From Dendrobium chrysotoxum (taxonomy: Eukaryota > Streptophyta > Magnoliopsida > Asparagales > Orchidaceae), in contig CM034303.1 in NCBI GenBank assembly GCA_019925795.1, positions 4,092,001-4,156,000 of the forward strand: a DNA stretch of 64,000 nucleotides. The letters are read 5' to 3'. Below the pieces are notes generated by a model, which saw nothing but the letters and a program-made list of their open reading frames with translations, was not told the DNA's origin and did not search any database. The position numbers and the translations under genes were made by a program. Below are positions 1-11,788 of the stretch, piece after piece; position 1 is the first letter of the stretch, and every line of letters starts with the position of its first letter.

Positions 1-407
1 TTTAATATAGATCAAATATGAGATATCTATTCTGCTAACAGGGTCATTGTAAAGCTGATGTTTTATGTGATTGAACCATCTGAGGTGACTTTCTTTGATC
101 TTATCTATTATTGGAGCTATTTCAACCCTTTCACATATAAACTCGTTACACGTCTCTAAGTGAAATATTCATTTAGTCATAATAAATTAATAAAACATTT
201 AAATATATTTAATTTAAGTCAAATTAAATAACTTGTATAATTTTAAAATATATTTGGCCAAATCATTTTATATTTTTAATATTGATAAGACTCATTAAAA
301 TAGCAGTTGAAACTATGAGACAAAGTGGAAGGACATCATGACTTCAACAGAGTGTGTTTAATTCATTGTAGCTTGACTTAAATGGCTTTTCATAAACAGA
401 GAGATAT
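1..407. repeat. Locus repeat R, copy A, left part
   Basis: This stretch aligns by eye with 47,390-47,755 and more weakly with 41,150-41,350. Its shared landmarks include a segment reading roughly tctgctaacagagtcat and an AT-rich run near 187-240. It continues on the far side of the LINE at 5550, so the LINE interrupts it. It has no convincing coding sequence. Because the other copies lie just upstream of UGT promoters, I infer that R is flanking DNA of a duplicated UGT locus. Confidence 0.7.
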
Positions 408-411
408 CTTC

Positions 412-1251
412 ATGTGGGATGACGAGCAGTCAATCTTTGGGCTGGGGCTTTCACATAAGCAGGCGGAAGTGGATATGTCGAGAGGAAGAGGAAAGCACAG
501 ACGGATCAAGATCGGCGGGCCTTTCGCTGGTGCTAGCGAATGGTCTCTTTCGCTAGTAGGCTACTCGATTGGCAAAAGACCCTTTTACGAGGCCCTGCTT
601 TAGAACATCAAAAAGACGTGGAACCTCAAAGGTGCCTTCTCCTTGCTTACGATGGATGACGGCTTTTTCCTTCTGAAGTTCACTGCTCTGGAAGATTACG
701 AGCTCGCATGGTCAGGCGGACCGTGGTTTTTCTTCGGCATGCCTTTCATCCTCCAGAAGTGGTCGCCGGAATTTGTCCCTAAGCATGAGGAATTTCCTTC
801 GATTCCCCTTTAGATAAAGATAATGAACTTACCGCTTTCTCTCTGGACTCCGGAAGGTATTTCTAAACTAGCAAGCTGTATCGGTATTCCTTTAGCTGTT
901 GATGGACTCACTGCTGCCAAAATGTGATTAACATTCACAAGAGTTTGCGTTCAAATCACTAGTTCCTCACCCCTCCCGGAAGAAATATACTACTGCGTTG
1001 ACGGGAAAACCTGGCCTCTCTGTGTCCAATACGATTGGAAACCCGAGCCCTGCTCTCAGTGTGGCTCTATCATGCATCCCCCAACTCTATGTCCCAAAGA
1101 CCCAATCCTTCCTCCCCCTAACACTACCAGAACCAAAGGTAGAAGAACTAGCCAAAAATTGCGAATTACTCCGCCAGCACGTCTTACCATACCCAAACCA
1201 GCACCTCCCCTTAAGCATATTACATCATCAGCACCTTCTACCCTGATCTAG
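412..1251 (+). pseudogene. LINE ORF1 (DUF4283-like, zinc knuckle), decayed
   Basis: One frame reads through a DUF4283-like region (a GGPWFFFG-type segment near 715-740) into a CCHC zinc knuckle of the form CSQCGSIMHPPTLC at about 1045-1090. Plant LINE ORF1 proteins have this layout and bind the element RNA. The frame is interrupted at 601 (TAG), 811 (TAG) and 925 (TGA). Each break is explained by one transition from the residue expected there: CAG or CGA to stop, and TGG to TAG in the usual PLWIK-type motif. No frameshift is needed. A C-terminal tail to 1251 is proline-rich and unrecognised. 1252-1629 is low-complexity C/A-rich spacer with no clear frame. Confidence 0.75.
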
Positions 1252-1629
1252 AATCCTCCCTCTAGACTTATTATCCCAAACCTAAATTCTCCGTCTGGGG
1301 ATTTTGTAGAGATCTCTAATCCTACCTTCCCTGCAAGAACCCGACCCTACCATAAGCACTAAGAACAAATTCCTGGCTCTATCTGATAATGACATGTTAA
1401 TTCATTGTCAAGAAACTAACCAAGAACCTACCCCCCTACAGAAATTTACAGTCAAAACCAAAACAGCCCGCCACACACCTCCCCTCGCTCCCACTAACCC
1501 ATAATCCCCCCTACCCCAGAGTAATCTACTTCCAGCTCCAATACATCCACAGCCAAATGCCAACCACCTAACCTCCAAACTAATAAACAGACCAGAAGCA
1601 AAAATGCCAAAAAAACCCTCCACGCCCAA

Positions 1630-4600
1630 ATGCCAATGACCACACCCAATTTTGCAGCCTGGAACATTCGTGGGTTTAACAACCCTAACAAGGTCTTATG
1701 CTGCAAAGAACTTGTTAAAAACTATAACCTCGATCTCATTTTTCTCCTTGAAGCTAAAATCACCCAAACTAACCTCTCCAACCCTTGTTATCAAGCCCAA
1801 CACAAGATCTTCCCTAATAAAGGGTCTATTGATAATTTTTTGCATTCCACCCCGGGTTGCATTTGGGTTAAATGGAATGCAGCGAATGTTAAGTTCATCC
1901 TGGAACATACCACTAGCCAACTTATCCATGGCACCATTCTGGTTGGCTCTTCTCCTATCACTGATGTTACTGCTGTCTATGCTAGCAACTCTCTTCTTGA
2001 AAGGCAATTATTATGGGATCATATCCGTGCGATTGCTGAATCAATAAACACCCCTTGGGCCATCATTAGAGATTTCAACTGTTGTAGAGCCACTAATGAA
2101 AAGGATGGTGGCACCCCTCTCTCAAGCTCTAAACTCGGACATTTTAATAACATGATTTTCGATACTGGTCTTCATGACCTCTCTTCTGTGGGGCATTTTT
2201 ACACCTGGTTTAACCAGCAAAACAACAACCCCATACACATCAAATTAGACCGAGTTCTTATTAATAATATCTGGCTTGCCACCTTTCCCAACTCCTACTA
2301 TAGAGTTGGAGACCCAAGTTGCTCTGATCATAATCCACTTATTATGATGAATACTACTGAGGATCCTAAAGGCCAAAGGTTCATGTATAAAAATTATTGC
2401 TCCAAGATACCAGAATTTTGGGATTGCCTTATTGAGGTTTTTTCTCTGCCGAAGAGAAGTAGTCCGCTGTGCTCTTTTGCCTTTAAGCTCAAAACCCTTA
2501 AGAATGTTATCAAGCACAAAAATTGGTCCAACTCCAACATCTAAAAAGAGATTGACTATCTGTCATCTCTCCAAAACCAAACTGTCTCCAAACTTCAACT
2601 TGACCCTCTTGATCCCACTCTGAATTCCACTTTGAATGCTATCAATTCCAAGCTTGCCTACTATCATTCCACGCTTACTAATTGGATCAATCAGAGAGCT
2701 AAGGTGCATTGGTTAACCCAAGGTGAAGATGACTTAAAATTCCTATACTCCAAAATCAATATTACTAACAATTACACTCGTATCAAGGAAATCACTACTG
2801 ATCAAGGAACTTTAAACTCTCACCAAACAATTTCCCAAATCTTTATCAACCACTACCAAAAACTTTTTAATACAACCTCTCCCTGCGCCACAAACCTCTA
2901 CCAAGACGTTCCTGTGGGAAATAAGATTCATGGCCACCTTGTCCTAGGCCTTATAGCCCCTATCTCTATTGAGGAAATCAAACATATCATCTTCACATGT
3001 AAGACTAATTCTACTCCTGGCCCAGACGGTTTCACCTTTGAGTTCTATAGAGCCACTTGGAACACTATTAAAGAACATCTTTGGCATGCTATTAGCTATT
3101 TTTTCTCCACTGGGCACATGCCAAAGCTTGTAAAAGCCACGGCCATTTCCTTAATCCCTAAGCTGCCTCATGCTAGCAATGTCAAAGACTTTATACTTAT
3201 CTCACTTTGCAATGTAATCTATAAAATTATTGCCAAAATTATTGCCAATCGGATGAAAGTGGTCCTACCTCACATCATACACCCTAGTCAAGGGGGTTTC
3301 ATTCAAAAAAGGATCATAACGGATAACATTCTTCTAACTGCTGAGCTTCTTGGTAATTTTAACTACAAAGGCAAAGATAAGTACTTTTGTGGCAAATTTG
3401 ATATCACTAAGGCTTTTGATACAGTTTCCAGGGAGTTTCTCTACTACAGACTTGCTGCTAAGGGCTTCCCTGATCTATTTATCTATTGGATAAGAGCATG
3501 TACCTCTGATGTTCACTTCTCTATTAGTATAAATGGTGCCCTTGAGGGATATTTCAACTCAACATCAGGCCTTCGGCAAGGCTGTCCCCTCTCCCCTTAT
3601 CTTTTCAGCATAGTAATGGATGGTCTTTCCTCCTACATTGATAAAGCCACCACAAACTCTACCTTTACAGCTATCTCCTCCGGTAATTACAATATTTCTC
3701 ATTTAATGTTTGCTGATGATCTCTTAATTTTGGGTAAAGCAATGATATCTAATACTCAAACTCTCAAAAGCAATTTTGAAAGGTTTGGCTGTTCTTTCGG
3801 GCTGAATATCAATCCTCTTAAGAGTACATTATTATTTTCTAAAAACTTTCCCATGGCGGCTGATATCTGTGACATTCTCCAAGTGAAACATTCTGTTTCA
3901 CCTATAAAATACCTTAGTTTACCTATTTTTTACAAAAAGCTGAAACTTCAAGATTTTCAAATTTTACTGCATAAAATTTCTTCCTACTTAGATGGGTGGA
4001 AAGCCAAAACCCTGTCATTTGCTGGAAGGATCCAATACCTCAAATTCACCATTAGCAATACTTTGACCTACTGGATTCGAGGTTCAATTTTACCCAAATG
4101 CTGCGGTAAACTCATTAACAGAATGTGCTCTAGATTTCTTTATTTTGGCAACATTAACTTGAGGAAATTGCATACTATCTCTTAGAAAGACACTTGTGTC
4201 CCAAAAGCTAATGGCGGACTGGGTATCCCCTCTATTGATTCTTTATACCATAATTTTGCTTTCTCTATTATCTAGAGATTTCTTAGCTCTAGCAATCTGC
4301 TTTTTGGCTGGTGGTGGAATAAATATCATCCTCTATGGAAACCTACCACTGGTAAATGCTCCTTGTTTTGGAAACATCTAAGCAATAAGGCTGATAAAAT
4401 TAAATATTGCATCTCTCTGGTTAATCATGCTGATAGCAAACTCTCCCTTTTCTGGGATCCGTGGTGCAATGGTCTCTCCATTGCTGAAATTTTAAGTGAA
4501 GGCCTGGTTTTTAGTCGTTACTCTTCCTTTTGTTGCTGGGAAGTTGGCAAGATTATTACAGGGAATTACTGGACTATCCCTCACTGTTTTGAGGCATCTC

Positions 4601-5181
4601 TTGTTTCTAAAATCCAAGCTGTCCACATACATGACCATTTGGAAAACCACTACTGGCTAGACACCTCTAACCCAACTTTCACAAACTTCAATTCTCAATA
4701 CCACAACACTTTTCTCTAGGTTGAGTGGAAAAAATTAGTTTGGCATAAGCAGTATTCCCTTTGGTTCTCTGCATTTGCCTGGATGGCTTTCAAATATGGT
4801 TTAAAAACTGCTGATTTGCTCAAATCTCGTGGGATTTGCATTGGTTCTACCCGCTGCTTCTGCCACACCGGGCAAGAATCTCTTGCTCACCTTTTTTTCG
4901 AATATAGTTTCACTTTTAACATTCTTATTTACTTCCTTCCCTGGTTGAGGAATCAACTTATGAGACCGAATTTACATCAAGCTTTTGGAAGTGTTTTAGA
5001 CCAGGGCTTCACTACTTCCCAGAGGAACTATTATCTATTGGCTGCCTGTGCAAATATTTACTATATTTGGCGTGCTAGAAATGAATGAATTTTTGGTGGT
5101 ATTGTTGATTGCCAAACTACTGCGCTAACGAAAATCAGAAAGGCCATTGGTTACAAAACAGCCACCTGGAAGAATTTTTGA
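1630..5181 (+). pseudogene. LINE ORF2: AP endonuclease, reverse transcriptase, zf-RVT; five nonsense codons
   Basis: Frame 1 reads continuously for about 3.5 kb. An endonuclease/exonuclease/phosphatase domain (1630-2400) shows NIRG, LLEAK, RDFN where GDFN is usual, and SDHNP. The reverse transcriptase (about 2900-4000) shows the GPDGF segment, SQGGF, FDITKAFD, GLRQGCPLSPYLF and the catalytic FADD at about 3710. A zf-RVT domain lies near 4700-5090. The protein would nick target DNA and prime cDNA synthesis. Stops fall at 2542 (TAA), 4183 (TAG), 4273 (TAG), 4717 (TAG) and 5086 (TGA), with no frameshift. Several sit where tryptophan or arginine is conserved in the family. There is no RNase H domain. 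The start ATG precedes the NIRG motif by the usual short distance. Confidence 0.9.
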
Positions 5182-5548
5182 TAGTCTTATTGATTTCTTT
5201 TAGGTGGCTTTTCCATTTTTGCTACTCGAGCCGGTGGGTTTTTGATAGGACAATGATGTATGCTGTTAATTTCAGCTACCCCTTGGATGGCCTTTTTGGC
5301 AACTAGGGGCATTTGCTCTTTTGCTGTCCGTTTCGTGTCGGTTTTGGTGTTTCTGTAAGAGCAACCTGAGTCCTTTGAAGATTTTTTCTTTGTCTTTTGT
5401 TCTGCTGCCTGTTATTTTTGCTTCACCTTTTGAGTCTTTGGTTTCTATTTTTGTATTTGAGAACCAAGACTATAGTTTTCTTTTATACATGTAATTTCTT
5501 CTTTAATTTATATACGGGCTCTGCCCCAAAATTTTCCCAAAAAAAAAG
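5182..5548 (+). other. LINE 3' untranslated region and A-tail
   Basis: This is T-rich sequence ending gctctgccccaaaattttccc followed by an A-run, the usual end of plant LINE transcripts. No coding sequence was found. Confidence 0.7.
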
Positions 5549-6282
5549 GATATTGATATTTAATATGACATATGGATGTACAATATATTCAAATTATATA
5601 TAAAGATATTTTAAAATTCATTTTTATCAAAAATTAAATTTAACATAATTTTTAAAGATTTTGCATGACCATCCAAAATTTCTTTTAGCAAATTTATAAT
5701 AAATTTTGATTTTCAACAAGATAAATCTAACGACATCAAAAATATTTTATTTGAATTCAAATAGACTAAAATCAAGCATTCAAAAATGGAGATCAAGCAT
5801 TGTTTGATGATGGTAGTTTGATGCTGGAGGTCGACGGCTAGTATAGTGGTGGTTCGATGGAGACGGTCAAGCCGATGGAGCTAGATGATTCTTTAAGTCT
5901 CTAAGTTCTCTTAAGCTCAAGGAAATACCTATGCCCCACCCCAAATGAAAAGTGGGAACCAATTTATCTATTTTTAAGAGTTGTATTCTTTATAAATATA
6001 GCCAAAAATCAAGAGTACTTCATCTGATGGCCAATGTTAATCACCGAGCATAAGACATTCTTTTTAAATTTGAGTGTCTTAGTGGTGTTCAAATTATATG
6101 ATTTTGGGCATGTCGGACTCACCTTGATAGGACGCTTGAATTTATTATGAGCATACAATATTTGGAGATTGTTTAATCCTTCAATAAGTGTGCTAAAATT
6201 TTTTATTACAAAACTTTGGAAAGTTGATCCTCTTTGAAGTTCCCCATTTAATGCAAACTCCGAGGACTATGCAGATACTACA
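5549..6282. repeat. Locus repeat R, copy A, right part
   Basis: This is homologous to 47,765-48,430, 51,391-51,680, parts of 37,370-37,930 and 41,380-42,290. Landmarks are a run near 5800-5880 with several TGATG/GGTGG words and the segment aaatatagccaaaaatcaag at about 5994. It is non-coding as far as I can see. Confidence 0.65.
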
Positions 6283-6458
6283 ATTTTGAATCCAAAATTA
6301 CTATAGAATAGATGTTTCAATACCGCGATGGCTGTCTCTGGTGTCGTTGTGCTCTCAAGCCTAGCGCTTCAACATTACAAACAACGGCACCAAACTCTAA
6401 TTCAAACATAAATTGAAATTTTCATTTTAAAACACTTCTTCATATTTCAAATTATTAT
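6283..6458 (-). repeat. 3' LTR remnant of minus-strand element M, copy A
   Basis: From ttgaatccaaaattac the sequence matches the distal end of the longer M LTRs at 50,690-50,863 and 54,355-54,527. Only about 175 bp remain. The same truncation joint with repeat R recurs at 48,430 and 51,680, so copies A, B and C arose by segmental duplication rather than separate insertions. The SIRE-type element interrupts it at 6459. Confidence 0.6.
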
Positions 6459-7954
6459 TGTTGTGACTCGGGCTCACGAGTTCTTATTTTGATGATAACA
6501 AACATTATGGCTCACATCTCTTAGTATTTTTAATGTATATTTGTTTGTGTGTATACTAACTTTTCAGAAATAGCATGCACCTTCCAACAAAGTTTCACGA
6601 CTCAAGAATGGGTATAATAGGTTATGATGTGATGATATTTATAATATCTCTTGATGTACTTTTTATTTTCTTGAGTCAAGTTTTGTAAGGGTGTATGCTT
6701 GCTTGTGACCATATACACACATACTCAGGGGGAGTAAGATCTAGTCGAAACCAGACGTTTAACTTTTGAATAAATCATACTATACGATCTGTTCATTGAA
6801 CTAATCATCCTGGACGATATTTATATCATCCTGAACGATCCATTACTATCTTAAAACCCTAGCCGCCATGATAATTTAGGCAAGGATTTAAGATTCAGTT
6901 TTTGGTCTAATCGTCCAGGATGATCTATATCTTACTGGATGATTTATGATAATGTTGCCTAAATTAATCCTTTGATTATTCAATCAAATATGCATAATTT
7001 GATATTATGATCGTCATGGACGATCTGTATATCGTACTGGACGATTTGTGCAAAATTTGTACTGATCATCCTGGACAATCCTAGGATCGTCAAGGACTAT
7101 CAGGTCAAATTCTACACATCATCCTGGACGATCCTGCGACCGTCCTGGACAATCTTTGGCGGCAGAATTGAGTTTTTAGGATTTTTTGAAGCCGTCTTTT
7201 TGAGCACATCGGCCTGGATGATCTTTGCCGCCAGAACTAATTTGGAAGGGTTTTTGGAGCTCTCTTTTTAAGCTTTCTCAAGGCACTTGATAGGTTTCTT
7301 TGGCAGCCATTGAAGCTTCGTTTCTTCTGGAGAAAACTTGAAGAGAGAGCATGAAAGGGAGAGAGGAATGGGTGGAGTTTGAGAGGGAGAAGAGCCTTGG
7401 AAGGGGGATTTTCAAGGGAGTGTGAGGGTGTTCACACGGTTGCTCCGGCAAGATTGCACCTAAGTACCATCGGATTCAAGGGTTATCTCAAGGGAAGTTT
7501 GCGGGAGAAGAAGATCTCTTTGGTGTCAAAGGACCCGGCTACTCCACCGCATCGGGGAAGGTGGAAGTGATTTTGTAAGGGCTTCTCCGCCTAGCTGTTG
7601 GGGCTAAAGAAGAGTCACTGAAGGTGTAGTGCAATACTCGGAGGGTGCCTCCGGGGAGTGGACGTAGGTCAAGTTGGACTGAACCACTATAAATCTGGTG
7701 TGTTCTTTCTGATTATTTTTTCGCACTTTATTTTACTGTGATTAATTGCTTGTGTGAAATCTCTGATTGATCTTTTTATTATTGATTTAATTCATTTTCC
7801 CTGCAAGAGATAAAAAGAATTTTCTTTTTGTTAAAGAAGTTTTTTTAAATATCCAATTCACCCCCCTCTTGGTTAGCATTGGGACTAGTTCATAAGGACT
7901 TAACATCCCTAATAAACTTTTAAGTGGTATCAGAGCATACCCACTTGACTTTCA
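6459..7954 (+). repeat. 5' LTR of SIRE-type element
   Basis: TG...CA ends and about 1.5 kb. It aligns with 10,394-11,782 over its whole length except for roughly 115 bp near 7010-7140 that the 3' copy lacks. The LTR contains about a dozen copies of an imperfect palindrome of the type atcgtcctggacgat between 6775 and 7225. A segment at 7379-7570 is open for 63 codons in both LTRs, but I treat that as LTR sequence identity and not as a gene. Confidence 0.88.
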
Positions 7955-7956
7955 AG

Positions 7957-7968
7957 TGGTATCAGAGC
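7957..7968 (+). other. Primer binding site (tRNA-iMet type)
   Basis: TGGTATCAGAGC lies two bases after the LTR end and is the standard copia PBS complementary to the 3' end of initiator tRNA-Met. The same 12-mer also occurs inside the LTR end (about 7924-7935, and in the 3' LTR), so the PBS region may have been duplicated into the LTR. Confidence 0.85.
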
Positions 7969-8013
7969 GGGATTCATAAAATTAAGTTTTGAAAAACTTT
8001 TAAATTTTAATCC

Positions 8014-8970
8014 ATGACTAATTTTGAAAATCGTAATATTACGAAAGGATATTTAATCACCCGACCTCCTTTATTTGAAAATGTTACTTTTGATTTTTAG
8101 AAAATTCGTATGTCTACTTTCTTGAAATCAATAGATTATCATATGTGGCATATGATTCAAACTCGTTATTCTATACCATCATGTATTGTAGATGAAATTA
8201 AAATTGATATTCTTTTTTCTGAATGGAGTAGAACAGAATAAATTAATGCTCAATTGAATGCTAAATGTTTAAATTATTTTTTCTGTGCTTTGAATTCTGA
8301 TGATTATATGTTAGTATCCGCATGTACTATTGGCAAAGAAATTTGGGATAAATTATGCATGACATATGAAGGTACTTGTGAAATTAAGCAATCTAGGTTA
8401 AATATTTTGATGCATGATTATGAACTTTTTAGCATGAAACCTTATAAGACATTTTGGTCTTATATATTAGGTTTACTCAAATTGTGATATCATTATATGC
8501 ATTAGGAAAAGAACTTTCAAACTTTGAAAAAGTCAATAAAATCCTACATTCTCTACATAATAAATTTGATGCCAAAGTAATTATAATTTCTGAATCTAAA
8601 AATTTGAACGAATATTCTATTGATAATCTGATTGGCTCACTCATTGCCTAAGAGCAAGGTTTGGGTCAAAAGCTTTTGGATGCAGGTGAAATTATAGTAC
8701 TGAAAGCTGAAGATATTGATGAAAGTGACTCAAAGCACATGCATTAGCATCAACAAAAGTGGAACAAAGGTAAAAAAAGGTAAAAATGTTAATATTTCTT
8801 TTGATATTATTTTTTTTGGATGTAGGAAACCTAGACATATAAAAAATTAGTGCCCGAACTTAAAATCCCTTCCTGAAAAGGAAAAGGGTAAAGCCAAGCA
8901 AATTATAATAAGGGTAAATAATGTAAAGTAAAAAATCTCTTGGGCAGACCTAGCCTTTGAATCATCAGAT
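8014..8970 (+). pseudogene. Copia-type gag (UBN2-like), degenerate
   Basis: From ATG 8014 the frame gives RPPLFEN, KIRM preceded by a TAG where tryptophan is expected, the segment IGKEIWDKLCMTYEGT (about 8328-8375) and HDYELF. After a frameshift near 8450 it continues with SLYALGKEL, VNKILHSL and LIGSLIA (to 8651). A partial zinc knuckle (GCRKPRHIKN, stop, CPN) follows at about 8818-8860. This is the capsid/nucleocapsid polyprotein of SIRE/Tork-like elements. Stops and one frameshift make it non-functional. An acidic WADLAFESSDQE segment near 8940 resembles the post-gag region. Protease, integrase and reverse transcriptase are absent. Confidence 0.78.
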
Positions 8971-10377
8971 CAGGAGTGAGATGATGTGAATTAATATTTT
9001 ACTTATGTGTTTGTGTTTGTGTTTTTACTTTTGTTGTTTGTGATTTTTATTCGTTGTGTTTCTTATATTTTATTATTATTTTTATTTTTCTTTTAAATTT
9101 TTTAAAAATTAGTTTCTTTGTATTTTTAGTTGTTTCTTTAATCAGCACACTCATATCACTTTTTATTTTATTAATACTTTAAAAAATCAAAATTATTTTT
9201 CAAACATCATATTTTTTTAAAATGAAAAATTTATCTCCTATTTTTTTAAAAATTCTATGTAAGTTGTGGTTGAATTCTCTAAAATCAAGCAAAGGAAGAA
9301 AACTCAAGATTTTATCTCTCCATCTTATTTCTTTATGTTAGGCTATTTCACTTTTGATTCAAAATTTATTTCAAATTATAAATTGGTTTTTGAAATTGAA
9401 ACTTTTTTCGTCTCCCAATATTTTATCTATCTCATAGGAATCTTTACAAATTATTGAACCTACTTCAAGATTATCTTATTCAGGTTGTTCGTCTTTATCA
9501 AAAGAATAAGGTTTCCTGATTTTAAAGATTTAGAAAGGAGGCAATTACAAATATCAAAAGATGCATAATGTCGCCAAAAATGGAAGGATACACAAAGTGT
9601 ATCAAAAATCAAAAGATGAGCAATGTCGCTAAAAATAGAAGGATACACAAAGTGTATCAAAAATTAAAAGATGCACAAAGTGCACCAAATTAAAAAGAAG
9701 TACAAAATAAGCCCATAAAAGGTTAGCTTCTCTTCTTGTAAATCTCTAAAGTTTAGTAAACTCTTATATCTTGTCGATAGATTCGCTACTTGAGCTTAAA
9801 AATCAAGATTTTTGATTAATTACTTTGCATTAATCTTCTATTAGATATATTTCATGAAAGAAGTTTTGAAAGATTTTTGTTTTCTTATCTAATTTATTCC
9901 TTGATTTAGATATTGGCTTAAAAAGTTTTTTAGCCTTTTAAAACTTGAGCTTGGATTAATAATTTCTGAATCTCTAACCTTTCTGGGTGATGAGTAGTCA
10001 ATTCATTCCTTACTAAGCTTTTGTATAAAATTAAGAGGTGACTTTCTCATTACAAGAAAATTCTTGATGTTTTCAAAAAATTTTCACCAGATTAGGGACC
10101 ATTTTTGATCTTTTACTTTATTTTTTTCTGTTTTGTTTTTCTATGTTCCTCTTCTTTTTTATAATGTCAAAGGGGGAGAACGTGTTGTTGTATTTATAAA
10201 ATTTATTTTATTTATGTGTATTTATGAAGTTTATTTTATTTATGTTGTGTAGTTTTTTTTTAAATAAAAAAAAATTTGTTGTATTTCTCCCTATTTTAAA
10301 AAGTCTTTTCTTAATGAGGGGGAGATTAAGAGAAAATATTTTTTATTTGTAAATTCAACAAGTAATATTTGCCATCA
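8971..10377 (+). other. Non-coding interior of the SIRE-type element with hairpin module
   Basis: AT-rich sequence without a credible frame. 9410-9870 is homologous, in inverse orientation, to about 20,200-20,830 inside the Ogre-type element. Within it, 9555-9690 has a 55-bp composite period containing the hairpin gatacacaaagtgtatc twice (9587-9603, 9642-9658). Additional GGGGGAG tracts at about 10,167 and 10,317 resemble the repeated PPTs of SIRE elements. Confidence 0.65.
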
Positions 10378-10393
10378 TAAAAAAGGGGGAGAT
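10378..10393 (+). other. Polypurine tract
   Basis: An A-run followed by gggggaga directly before the TG of the 3' LTR is the expected plus-strand primer. Confidence 0.8.
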
Positions 10394-11782
10394 TGTTGTG
10401 ACTCGAGCTCACGAGTTCTTATTTTGATGGTAACAAACATTATGATTCACATCTCCTAGTATTTTTAATGTATATTTGTTTGTGTGTATACTAACTTTTC
10501 AGGAATAGCATGCACCTTCCAATAAAGTTTTAAGGCTCAAGAATTGATAGAATAGGTTATGATGTGATGATATTTGTAATATCTCTTGATGTACTTTTTA
10601 TTTTCTTGAGTCAAGTCCTGTAAGGGGGTATGCTTGCTTGTGACCATATACACACATACTCAGGGGGAGTGAGATCTTATAAAAATTAGAAGTTTAACTT
10701 TTGAACATATCATACTGGACTATCTGTTCATTGAACTAATCATCTTGGACAATATTTATATCATCATGAATGATCTATTACTATCTCAAAACCCTAGCTG
10801 CCATGATAATTTAGGCAAGGATATAAAATTCAATTTTTGGTCTAATCGTCCAGGACGATCCATATCCTACTGGATGATCTGTGATAATGTTGCCTAAATT
10901 AATCCTTTGATTATTCAGTCAAATATGCATAATTTGATATTCGGATCATCCTAGACAATCCTTGGCGGTAGAGTTGAGTTTTTAGGGTTTTTTGAAGCCG
11001 TCTTTTTGAGCACATTGTCCTGGACGATCCTGCGATTGTCCTGGATGATCTTTGTTACCAGAACTGATTTGGAAGGGTTTTTGGAGCTCTCTTTTTAAGA
11101 TTTCTCAAGGCACTTGATAGGTGTCTTTGGGAGTCATTGAGGCTTCATTTCTTCTAGAGAAAACTTGAAGGGAGTGCTTGAAAGGAAGAGAGAAAAGGTT
11201 GGAGTTTGAGAGGGAGAAGAGCCTTAGAAGGGGGATTTTCAAGGGAGTGTGAGGGGGTTCACACAGTTGCTCCAGCAAGCTTGCACCTAAGTACCATCAG
11301 ATTCAAGGGACGTCTCGAGGGAAGTTTTGGGAAGAAGAAGATCTCTTTGGTGTCAAAGGGCCTGGCTACTCCGCCGCACCGGTGGAGGTGGAAGTGATTT
11401 TGTAAGGGCTTCTCCGCCTAGCTATGGGGGATAAAGGAGAGTCACTAAAGGTGTAGTGCAATACTCGGAGGGTGCCTTCGGGGAGTGGACGTAGGTCAAG
11501 TTGGACTGAACCATTATAAATCTGATGTGTTCTTTCTGATTATTTTTTTGCACTTTATTTTACTGTTATTAACTGCTTGGGTGAAATCTCTGATTGATCT
11601 TTTTATTATTGATTTAATTTGTTTTCACTACAAGTGATAAAAAGATTTTTCTTTTTGTTAAAGAAGTTTTTCTAAATATTCAATTCATCCCCCCTCTTGG
11701 TTAGCCTTGGGACTAGTTCATAAGAGCTTAACATCTCTAACAAACTTTCAAGTGGTATCAGAGCATACCCACTTGACTTTTA
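10394..11782 (+). repeat. 3' LTR of SIRE-type element
   Basis: Begins TGTTGTGACTCG after the PPT and ends CTTTTA, where the 5' LTR has CTTTCA. It lacks about 115 bp of the palindrome array present in the 5' LTR and carries many scattered substitutions, so insertion is not very recent. Confidence 0.87.
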
Positions 11783-11788
11783 ATTACA

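Larger units (their letters stand above)
408..5548 (+). mobile_element. Plant LINE (non-LTR retrotransposon), nearly full length, decayed
   Basis: ORF1-like and ORF2-like frames run in the same direction and end in a 3' tail of ttttccc plus a short A-run at 5539-5547, typical of plant L1-clade LINEs. The borders come from comparison with the uninterrupted R copy at 47,730-47,770: left homology ends at about 407 and right homology resumes at about 5549. A short gatat repeat flanks the insert (403-407 and 5549-5553), and roughly 10 bp of target seem missing, so the target-site duplication is uncertain. The 5' end may be truncated, because ORF1 begins almost at the border. Confidence 0.88.
6459..11782 (+). 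mobile_element. SIRE-type Ty1-copia element, non-autonomous (gag remnant only)
   Basis: Two direct LTRs (6459-7954 and 10,394-11,782) both start TGTTGTGACTCG. The 5' copy ends CTTTCA and the 3' copy ends CTTTTA. They flank a 2.4-kb interior. A PBS complementary to initiator tRNA-Met (TGGTATCAGAGC, 7957-7968) follows the 5' LTR and a purine-rich PPT precedes the 3' LTR. The probable 5-bp target duplication is attat/attac (6454-6458 and 11,783-11,787), one mismatch. The interior has a decayed gag but no integrase or reverse transcriptase, so movement would have needed proteins from a relative. SIRE assignment rests on the gag type, the multiple GGGGGAGA tracts and the LTR-end sequence. Confidence 0.87.

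Noticed and set aside
7379..7570. A 63-codon open frame repeated at 11,206-11,397
   Set aside because: It lies in both LTRs at the same offset, so its repetition follows from LTR identity. There is no recognised domain.
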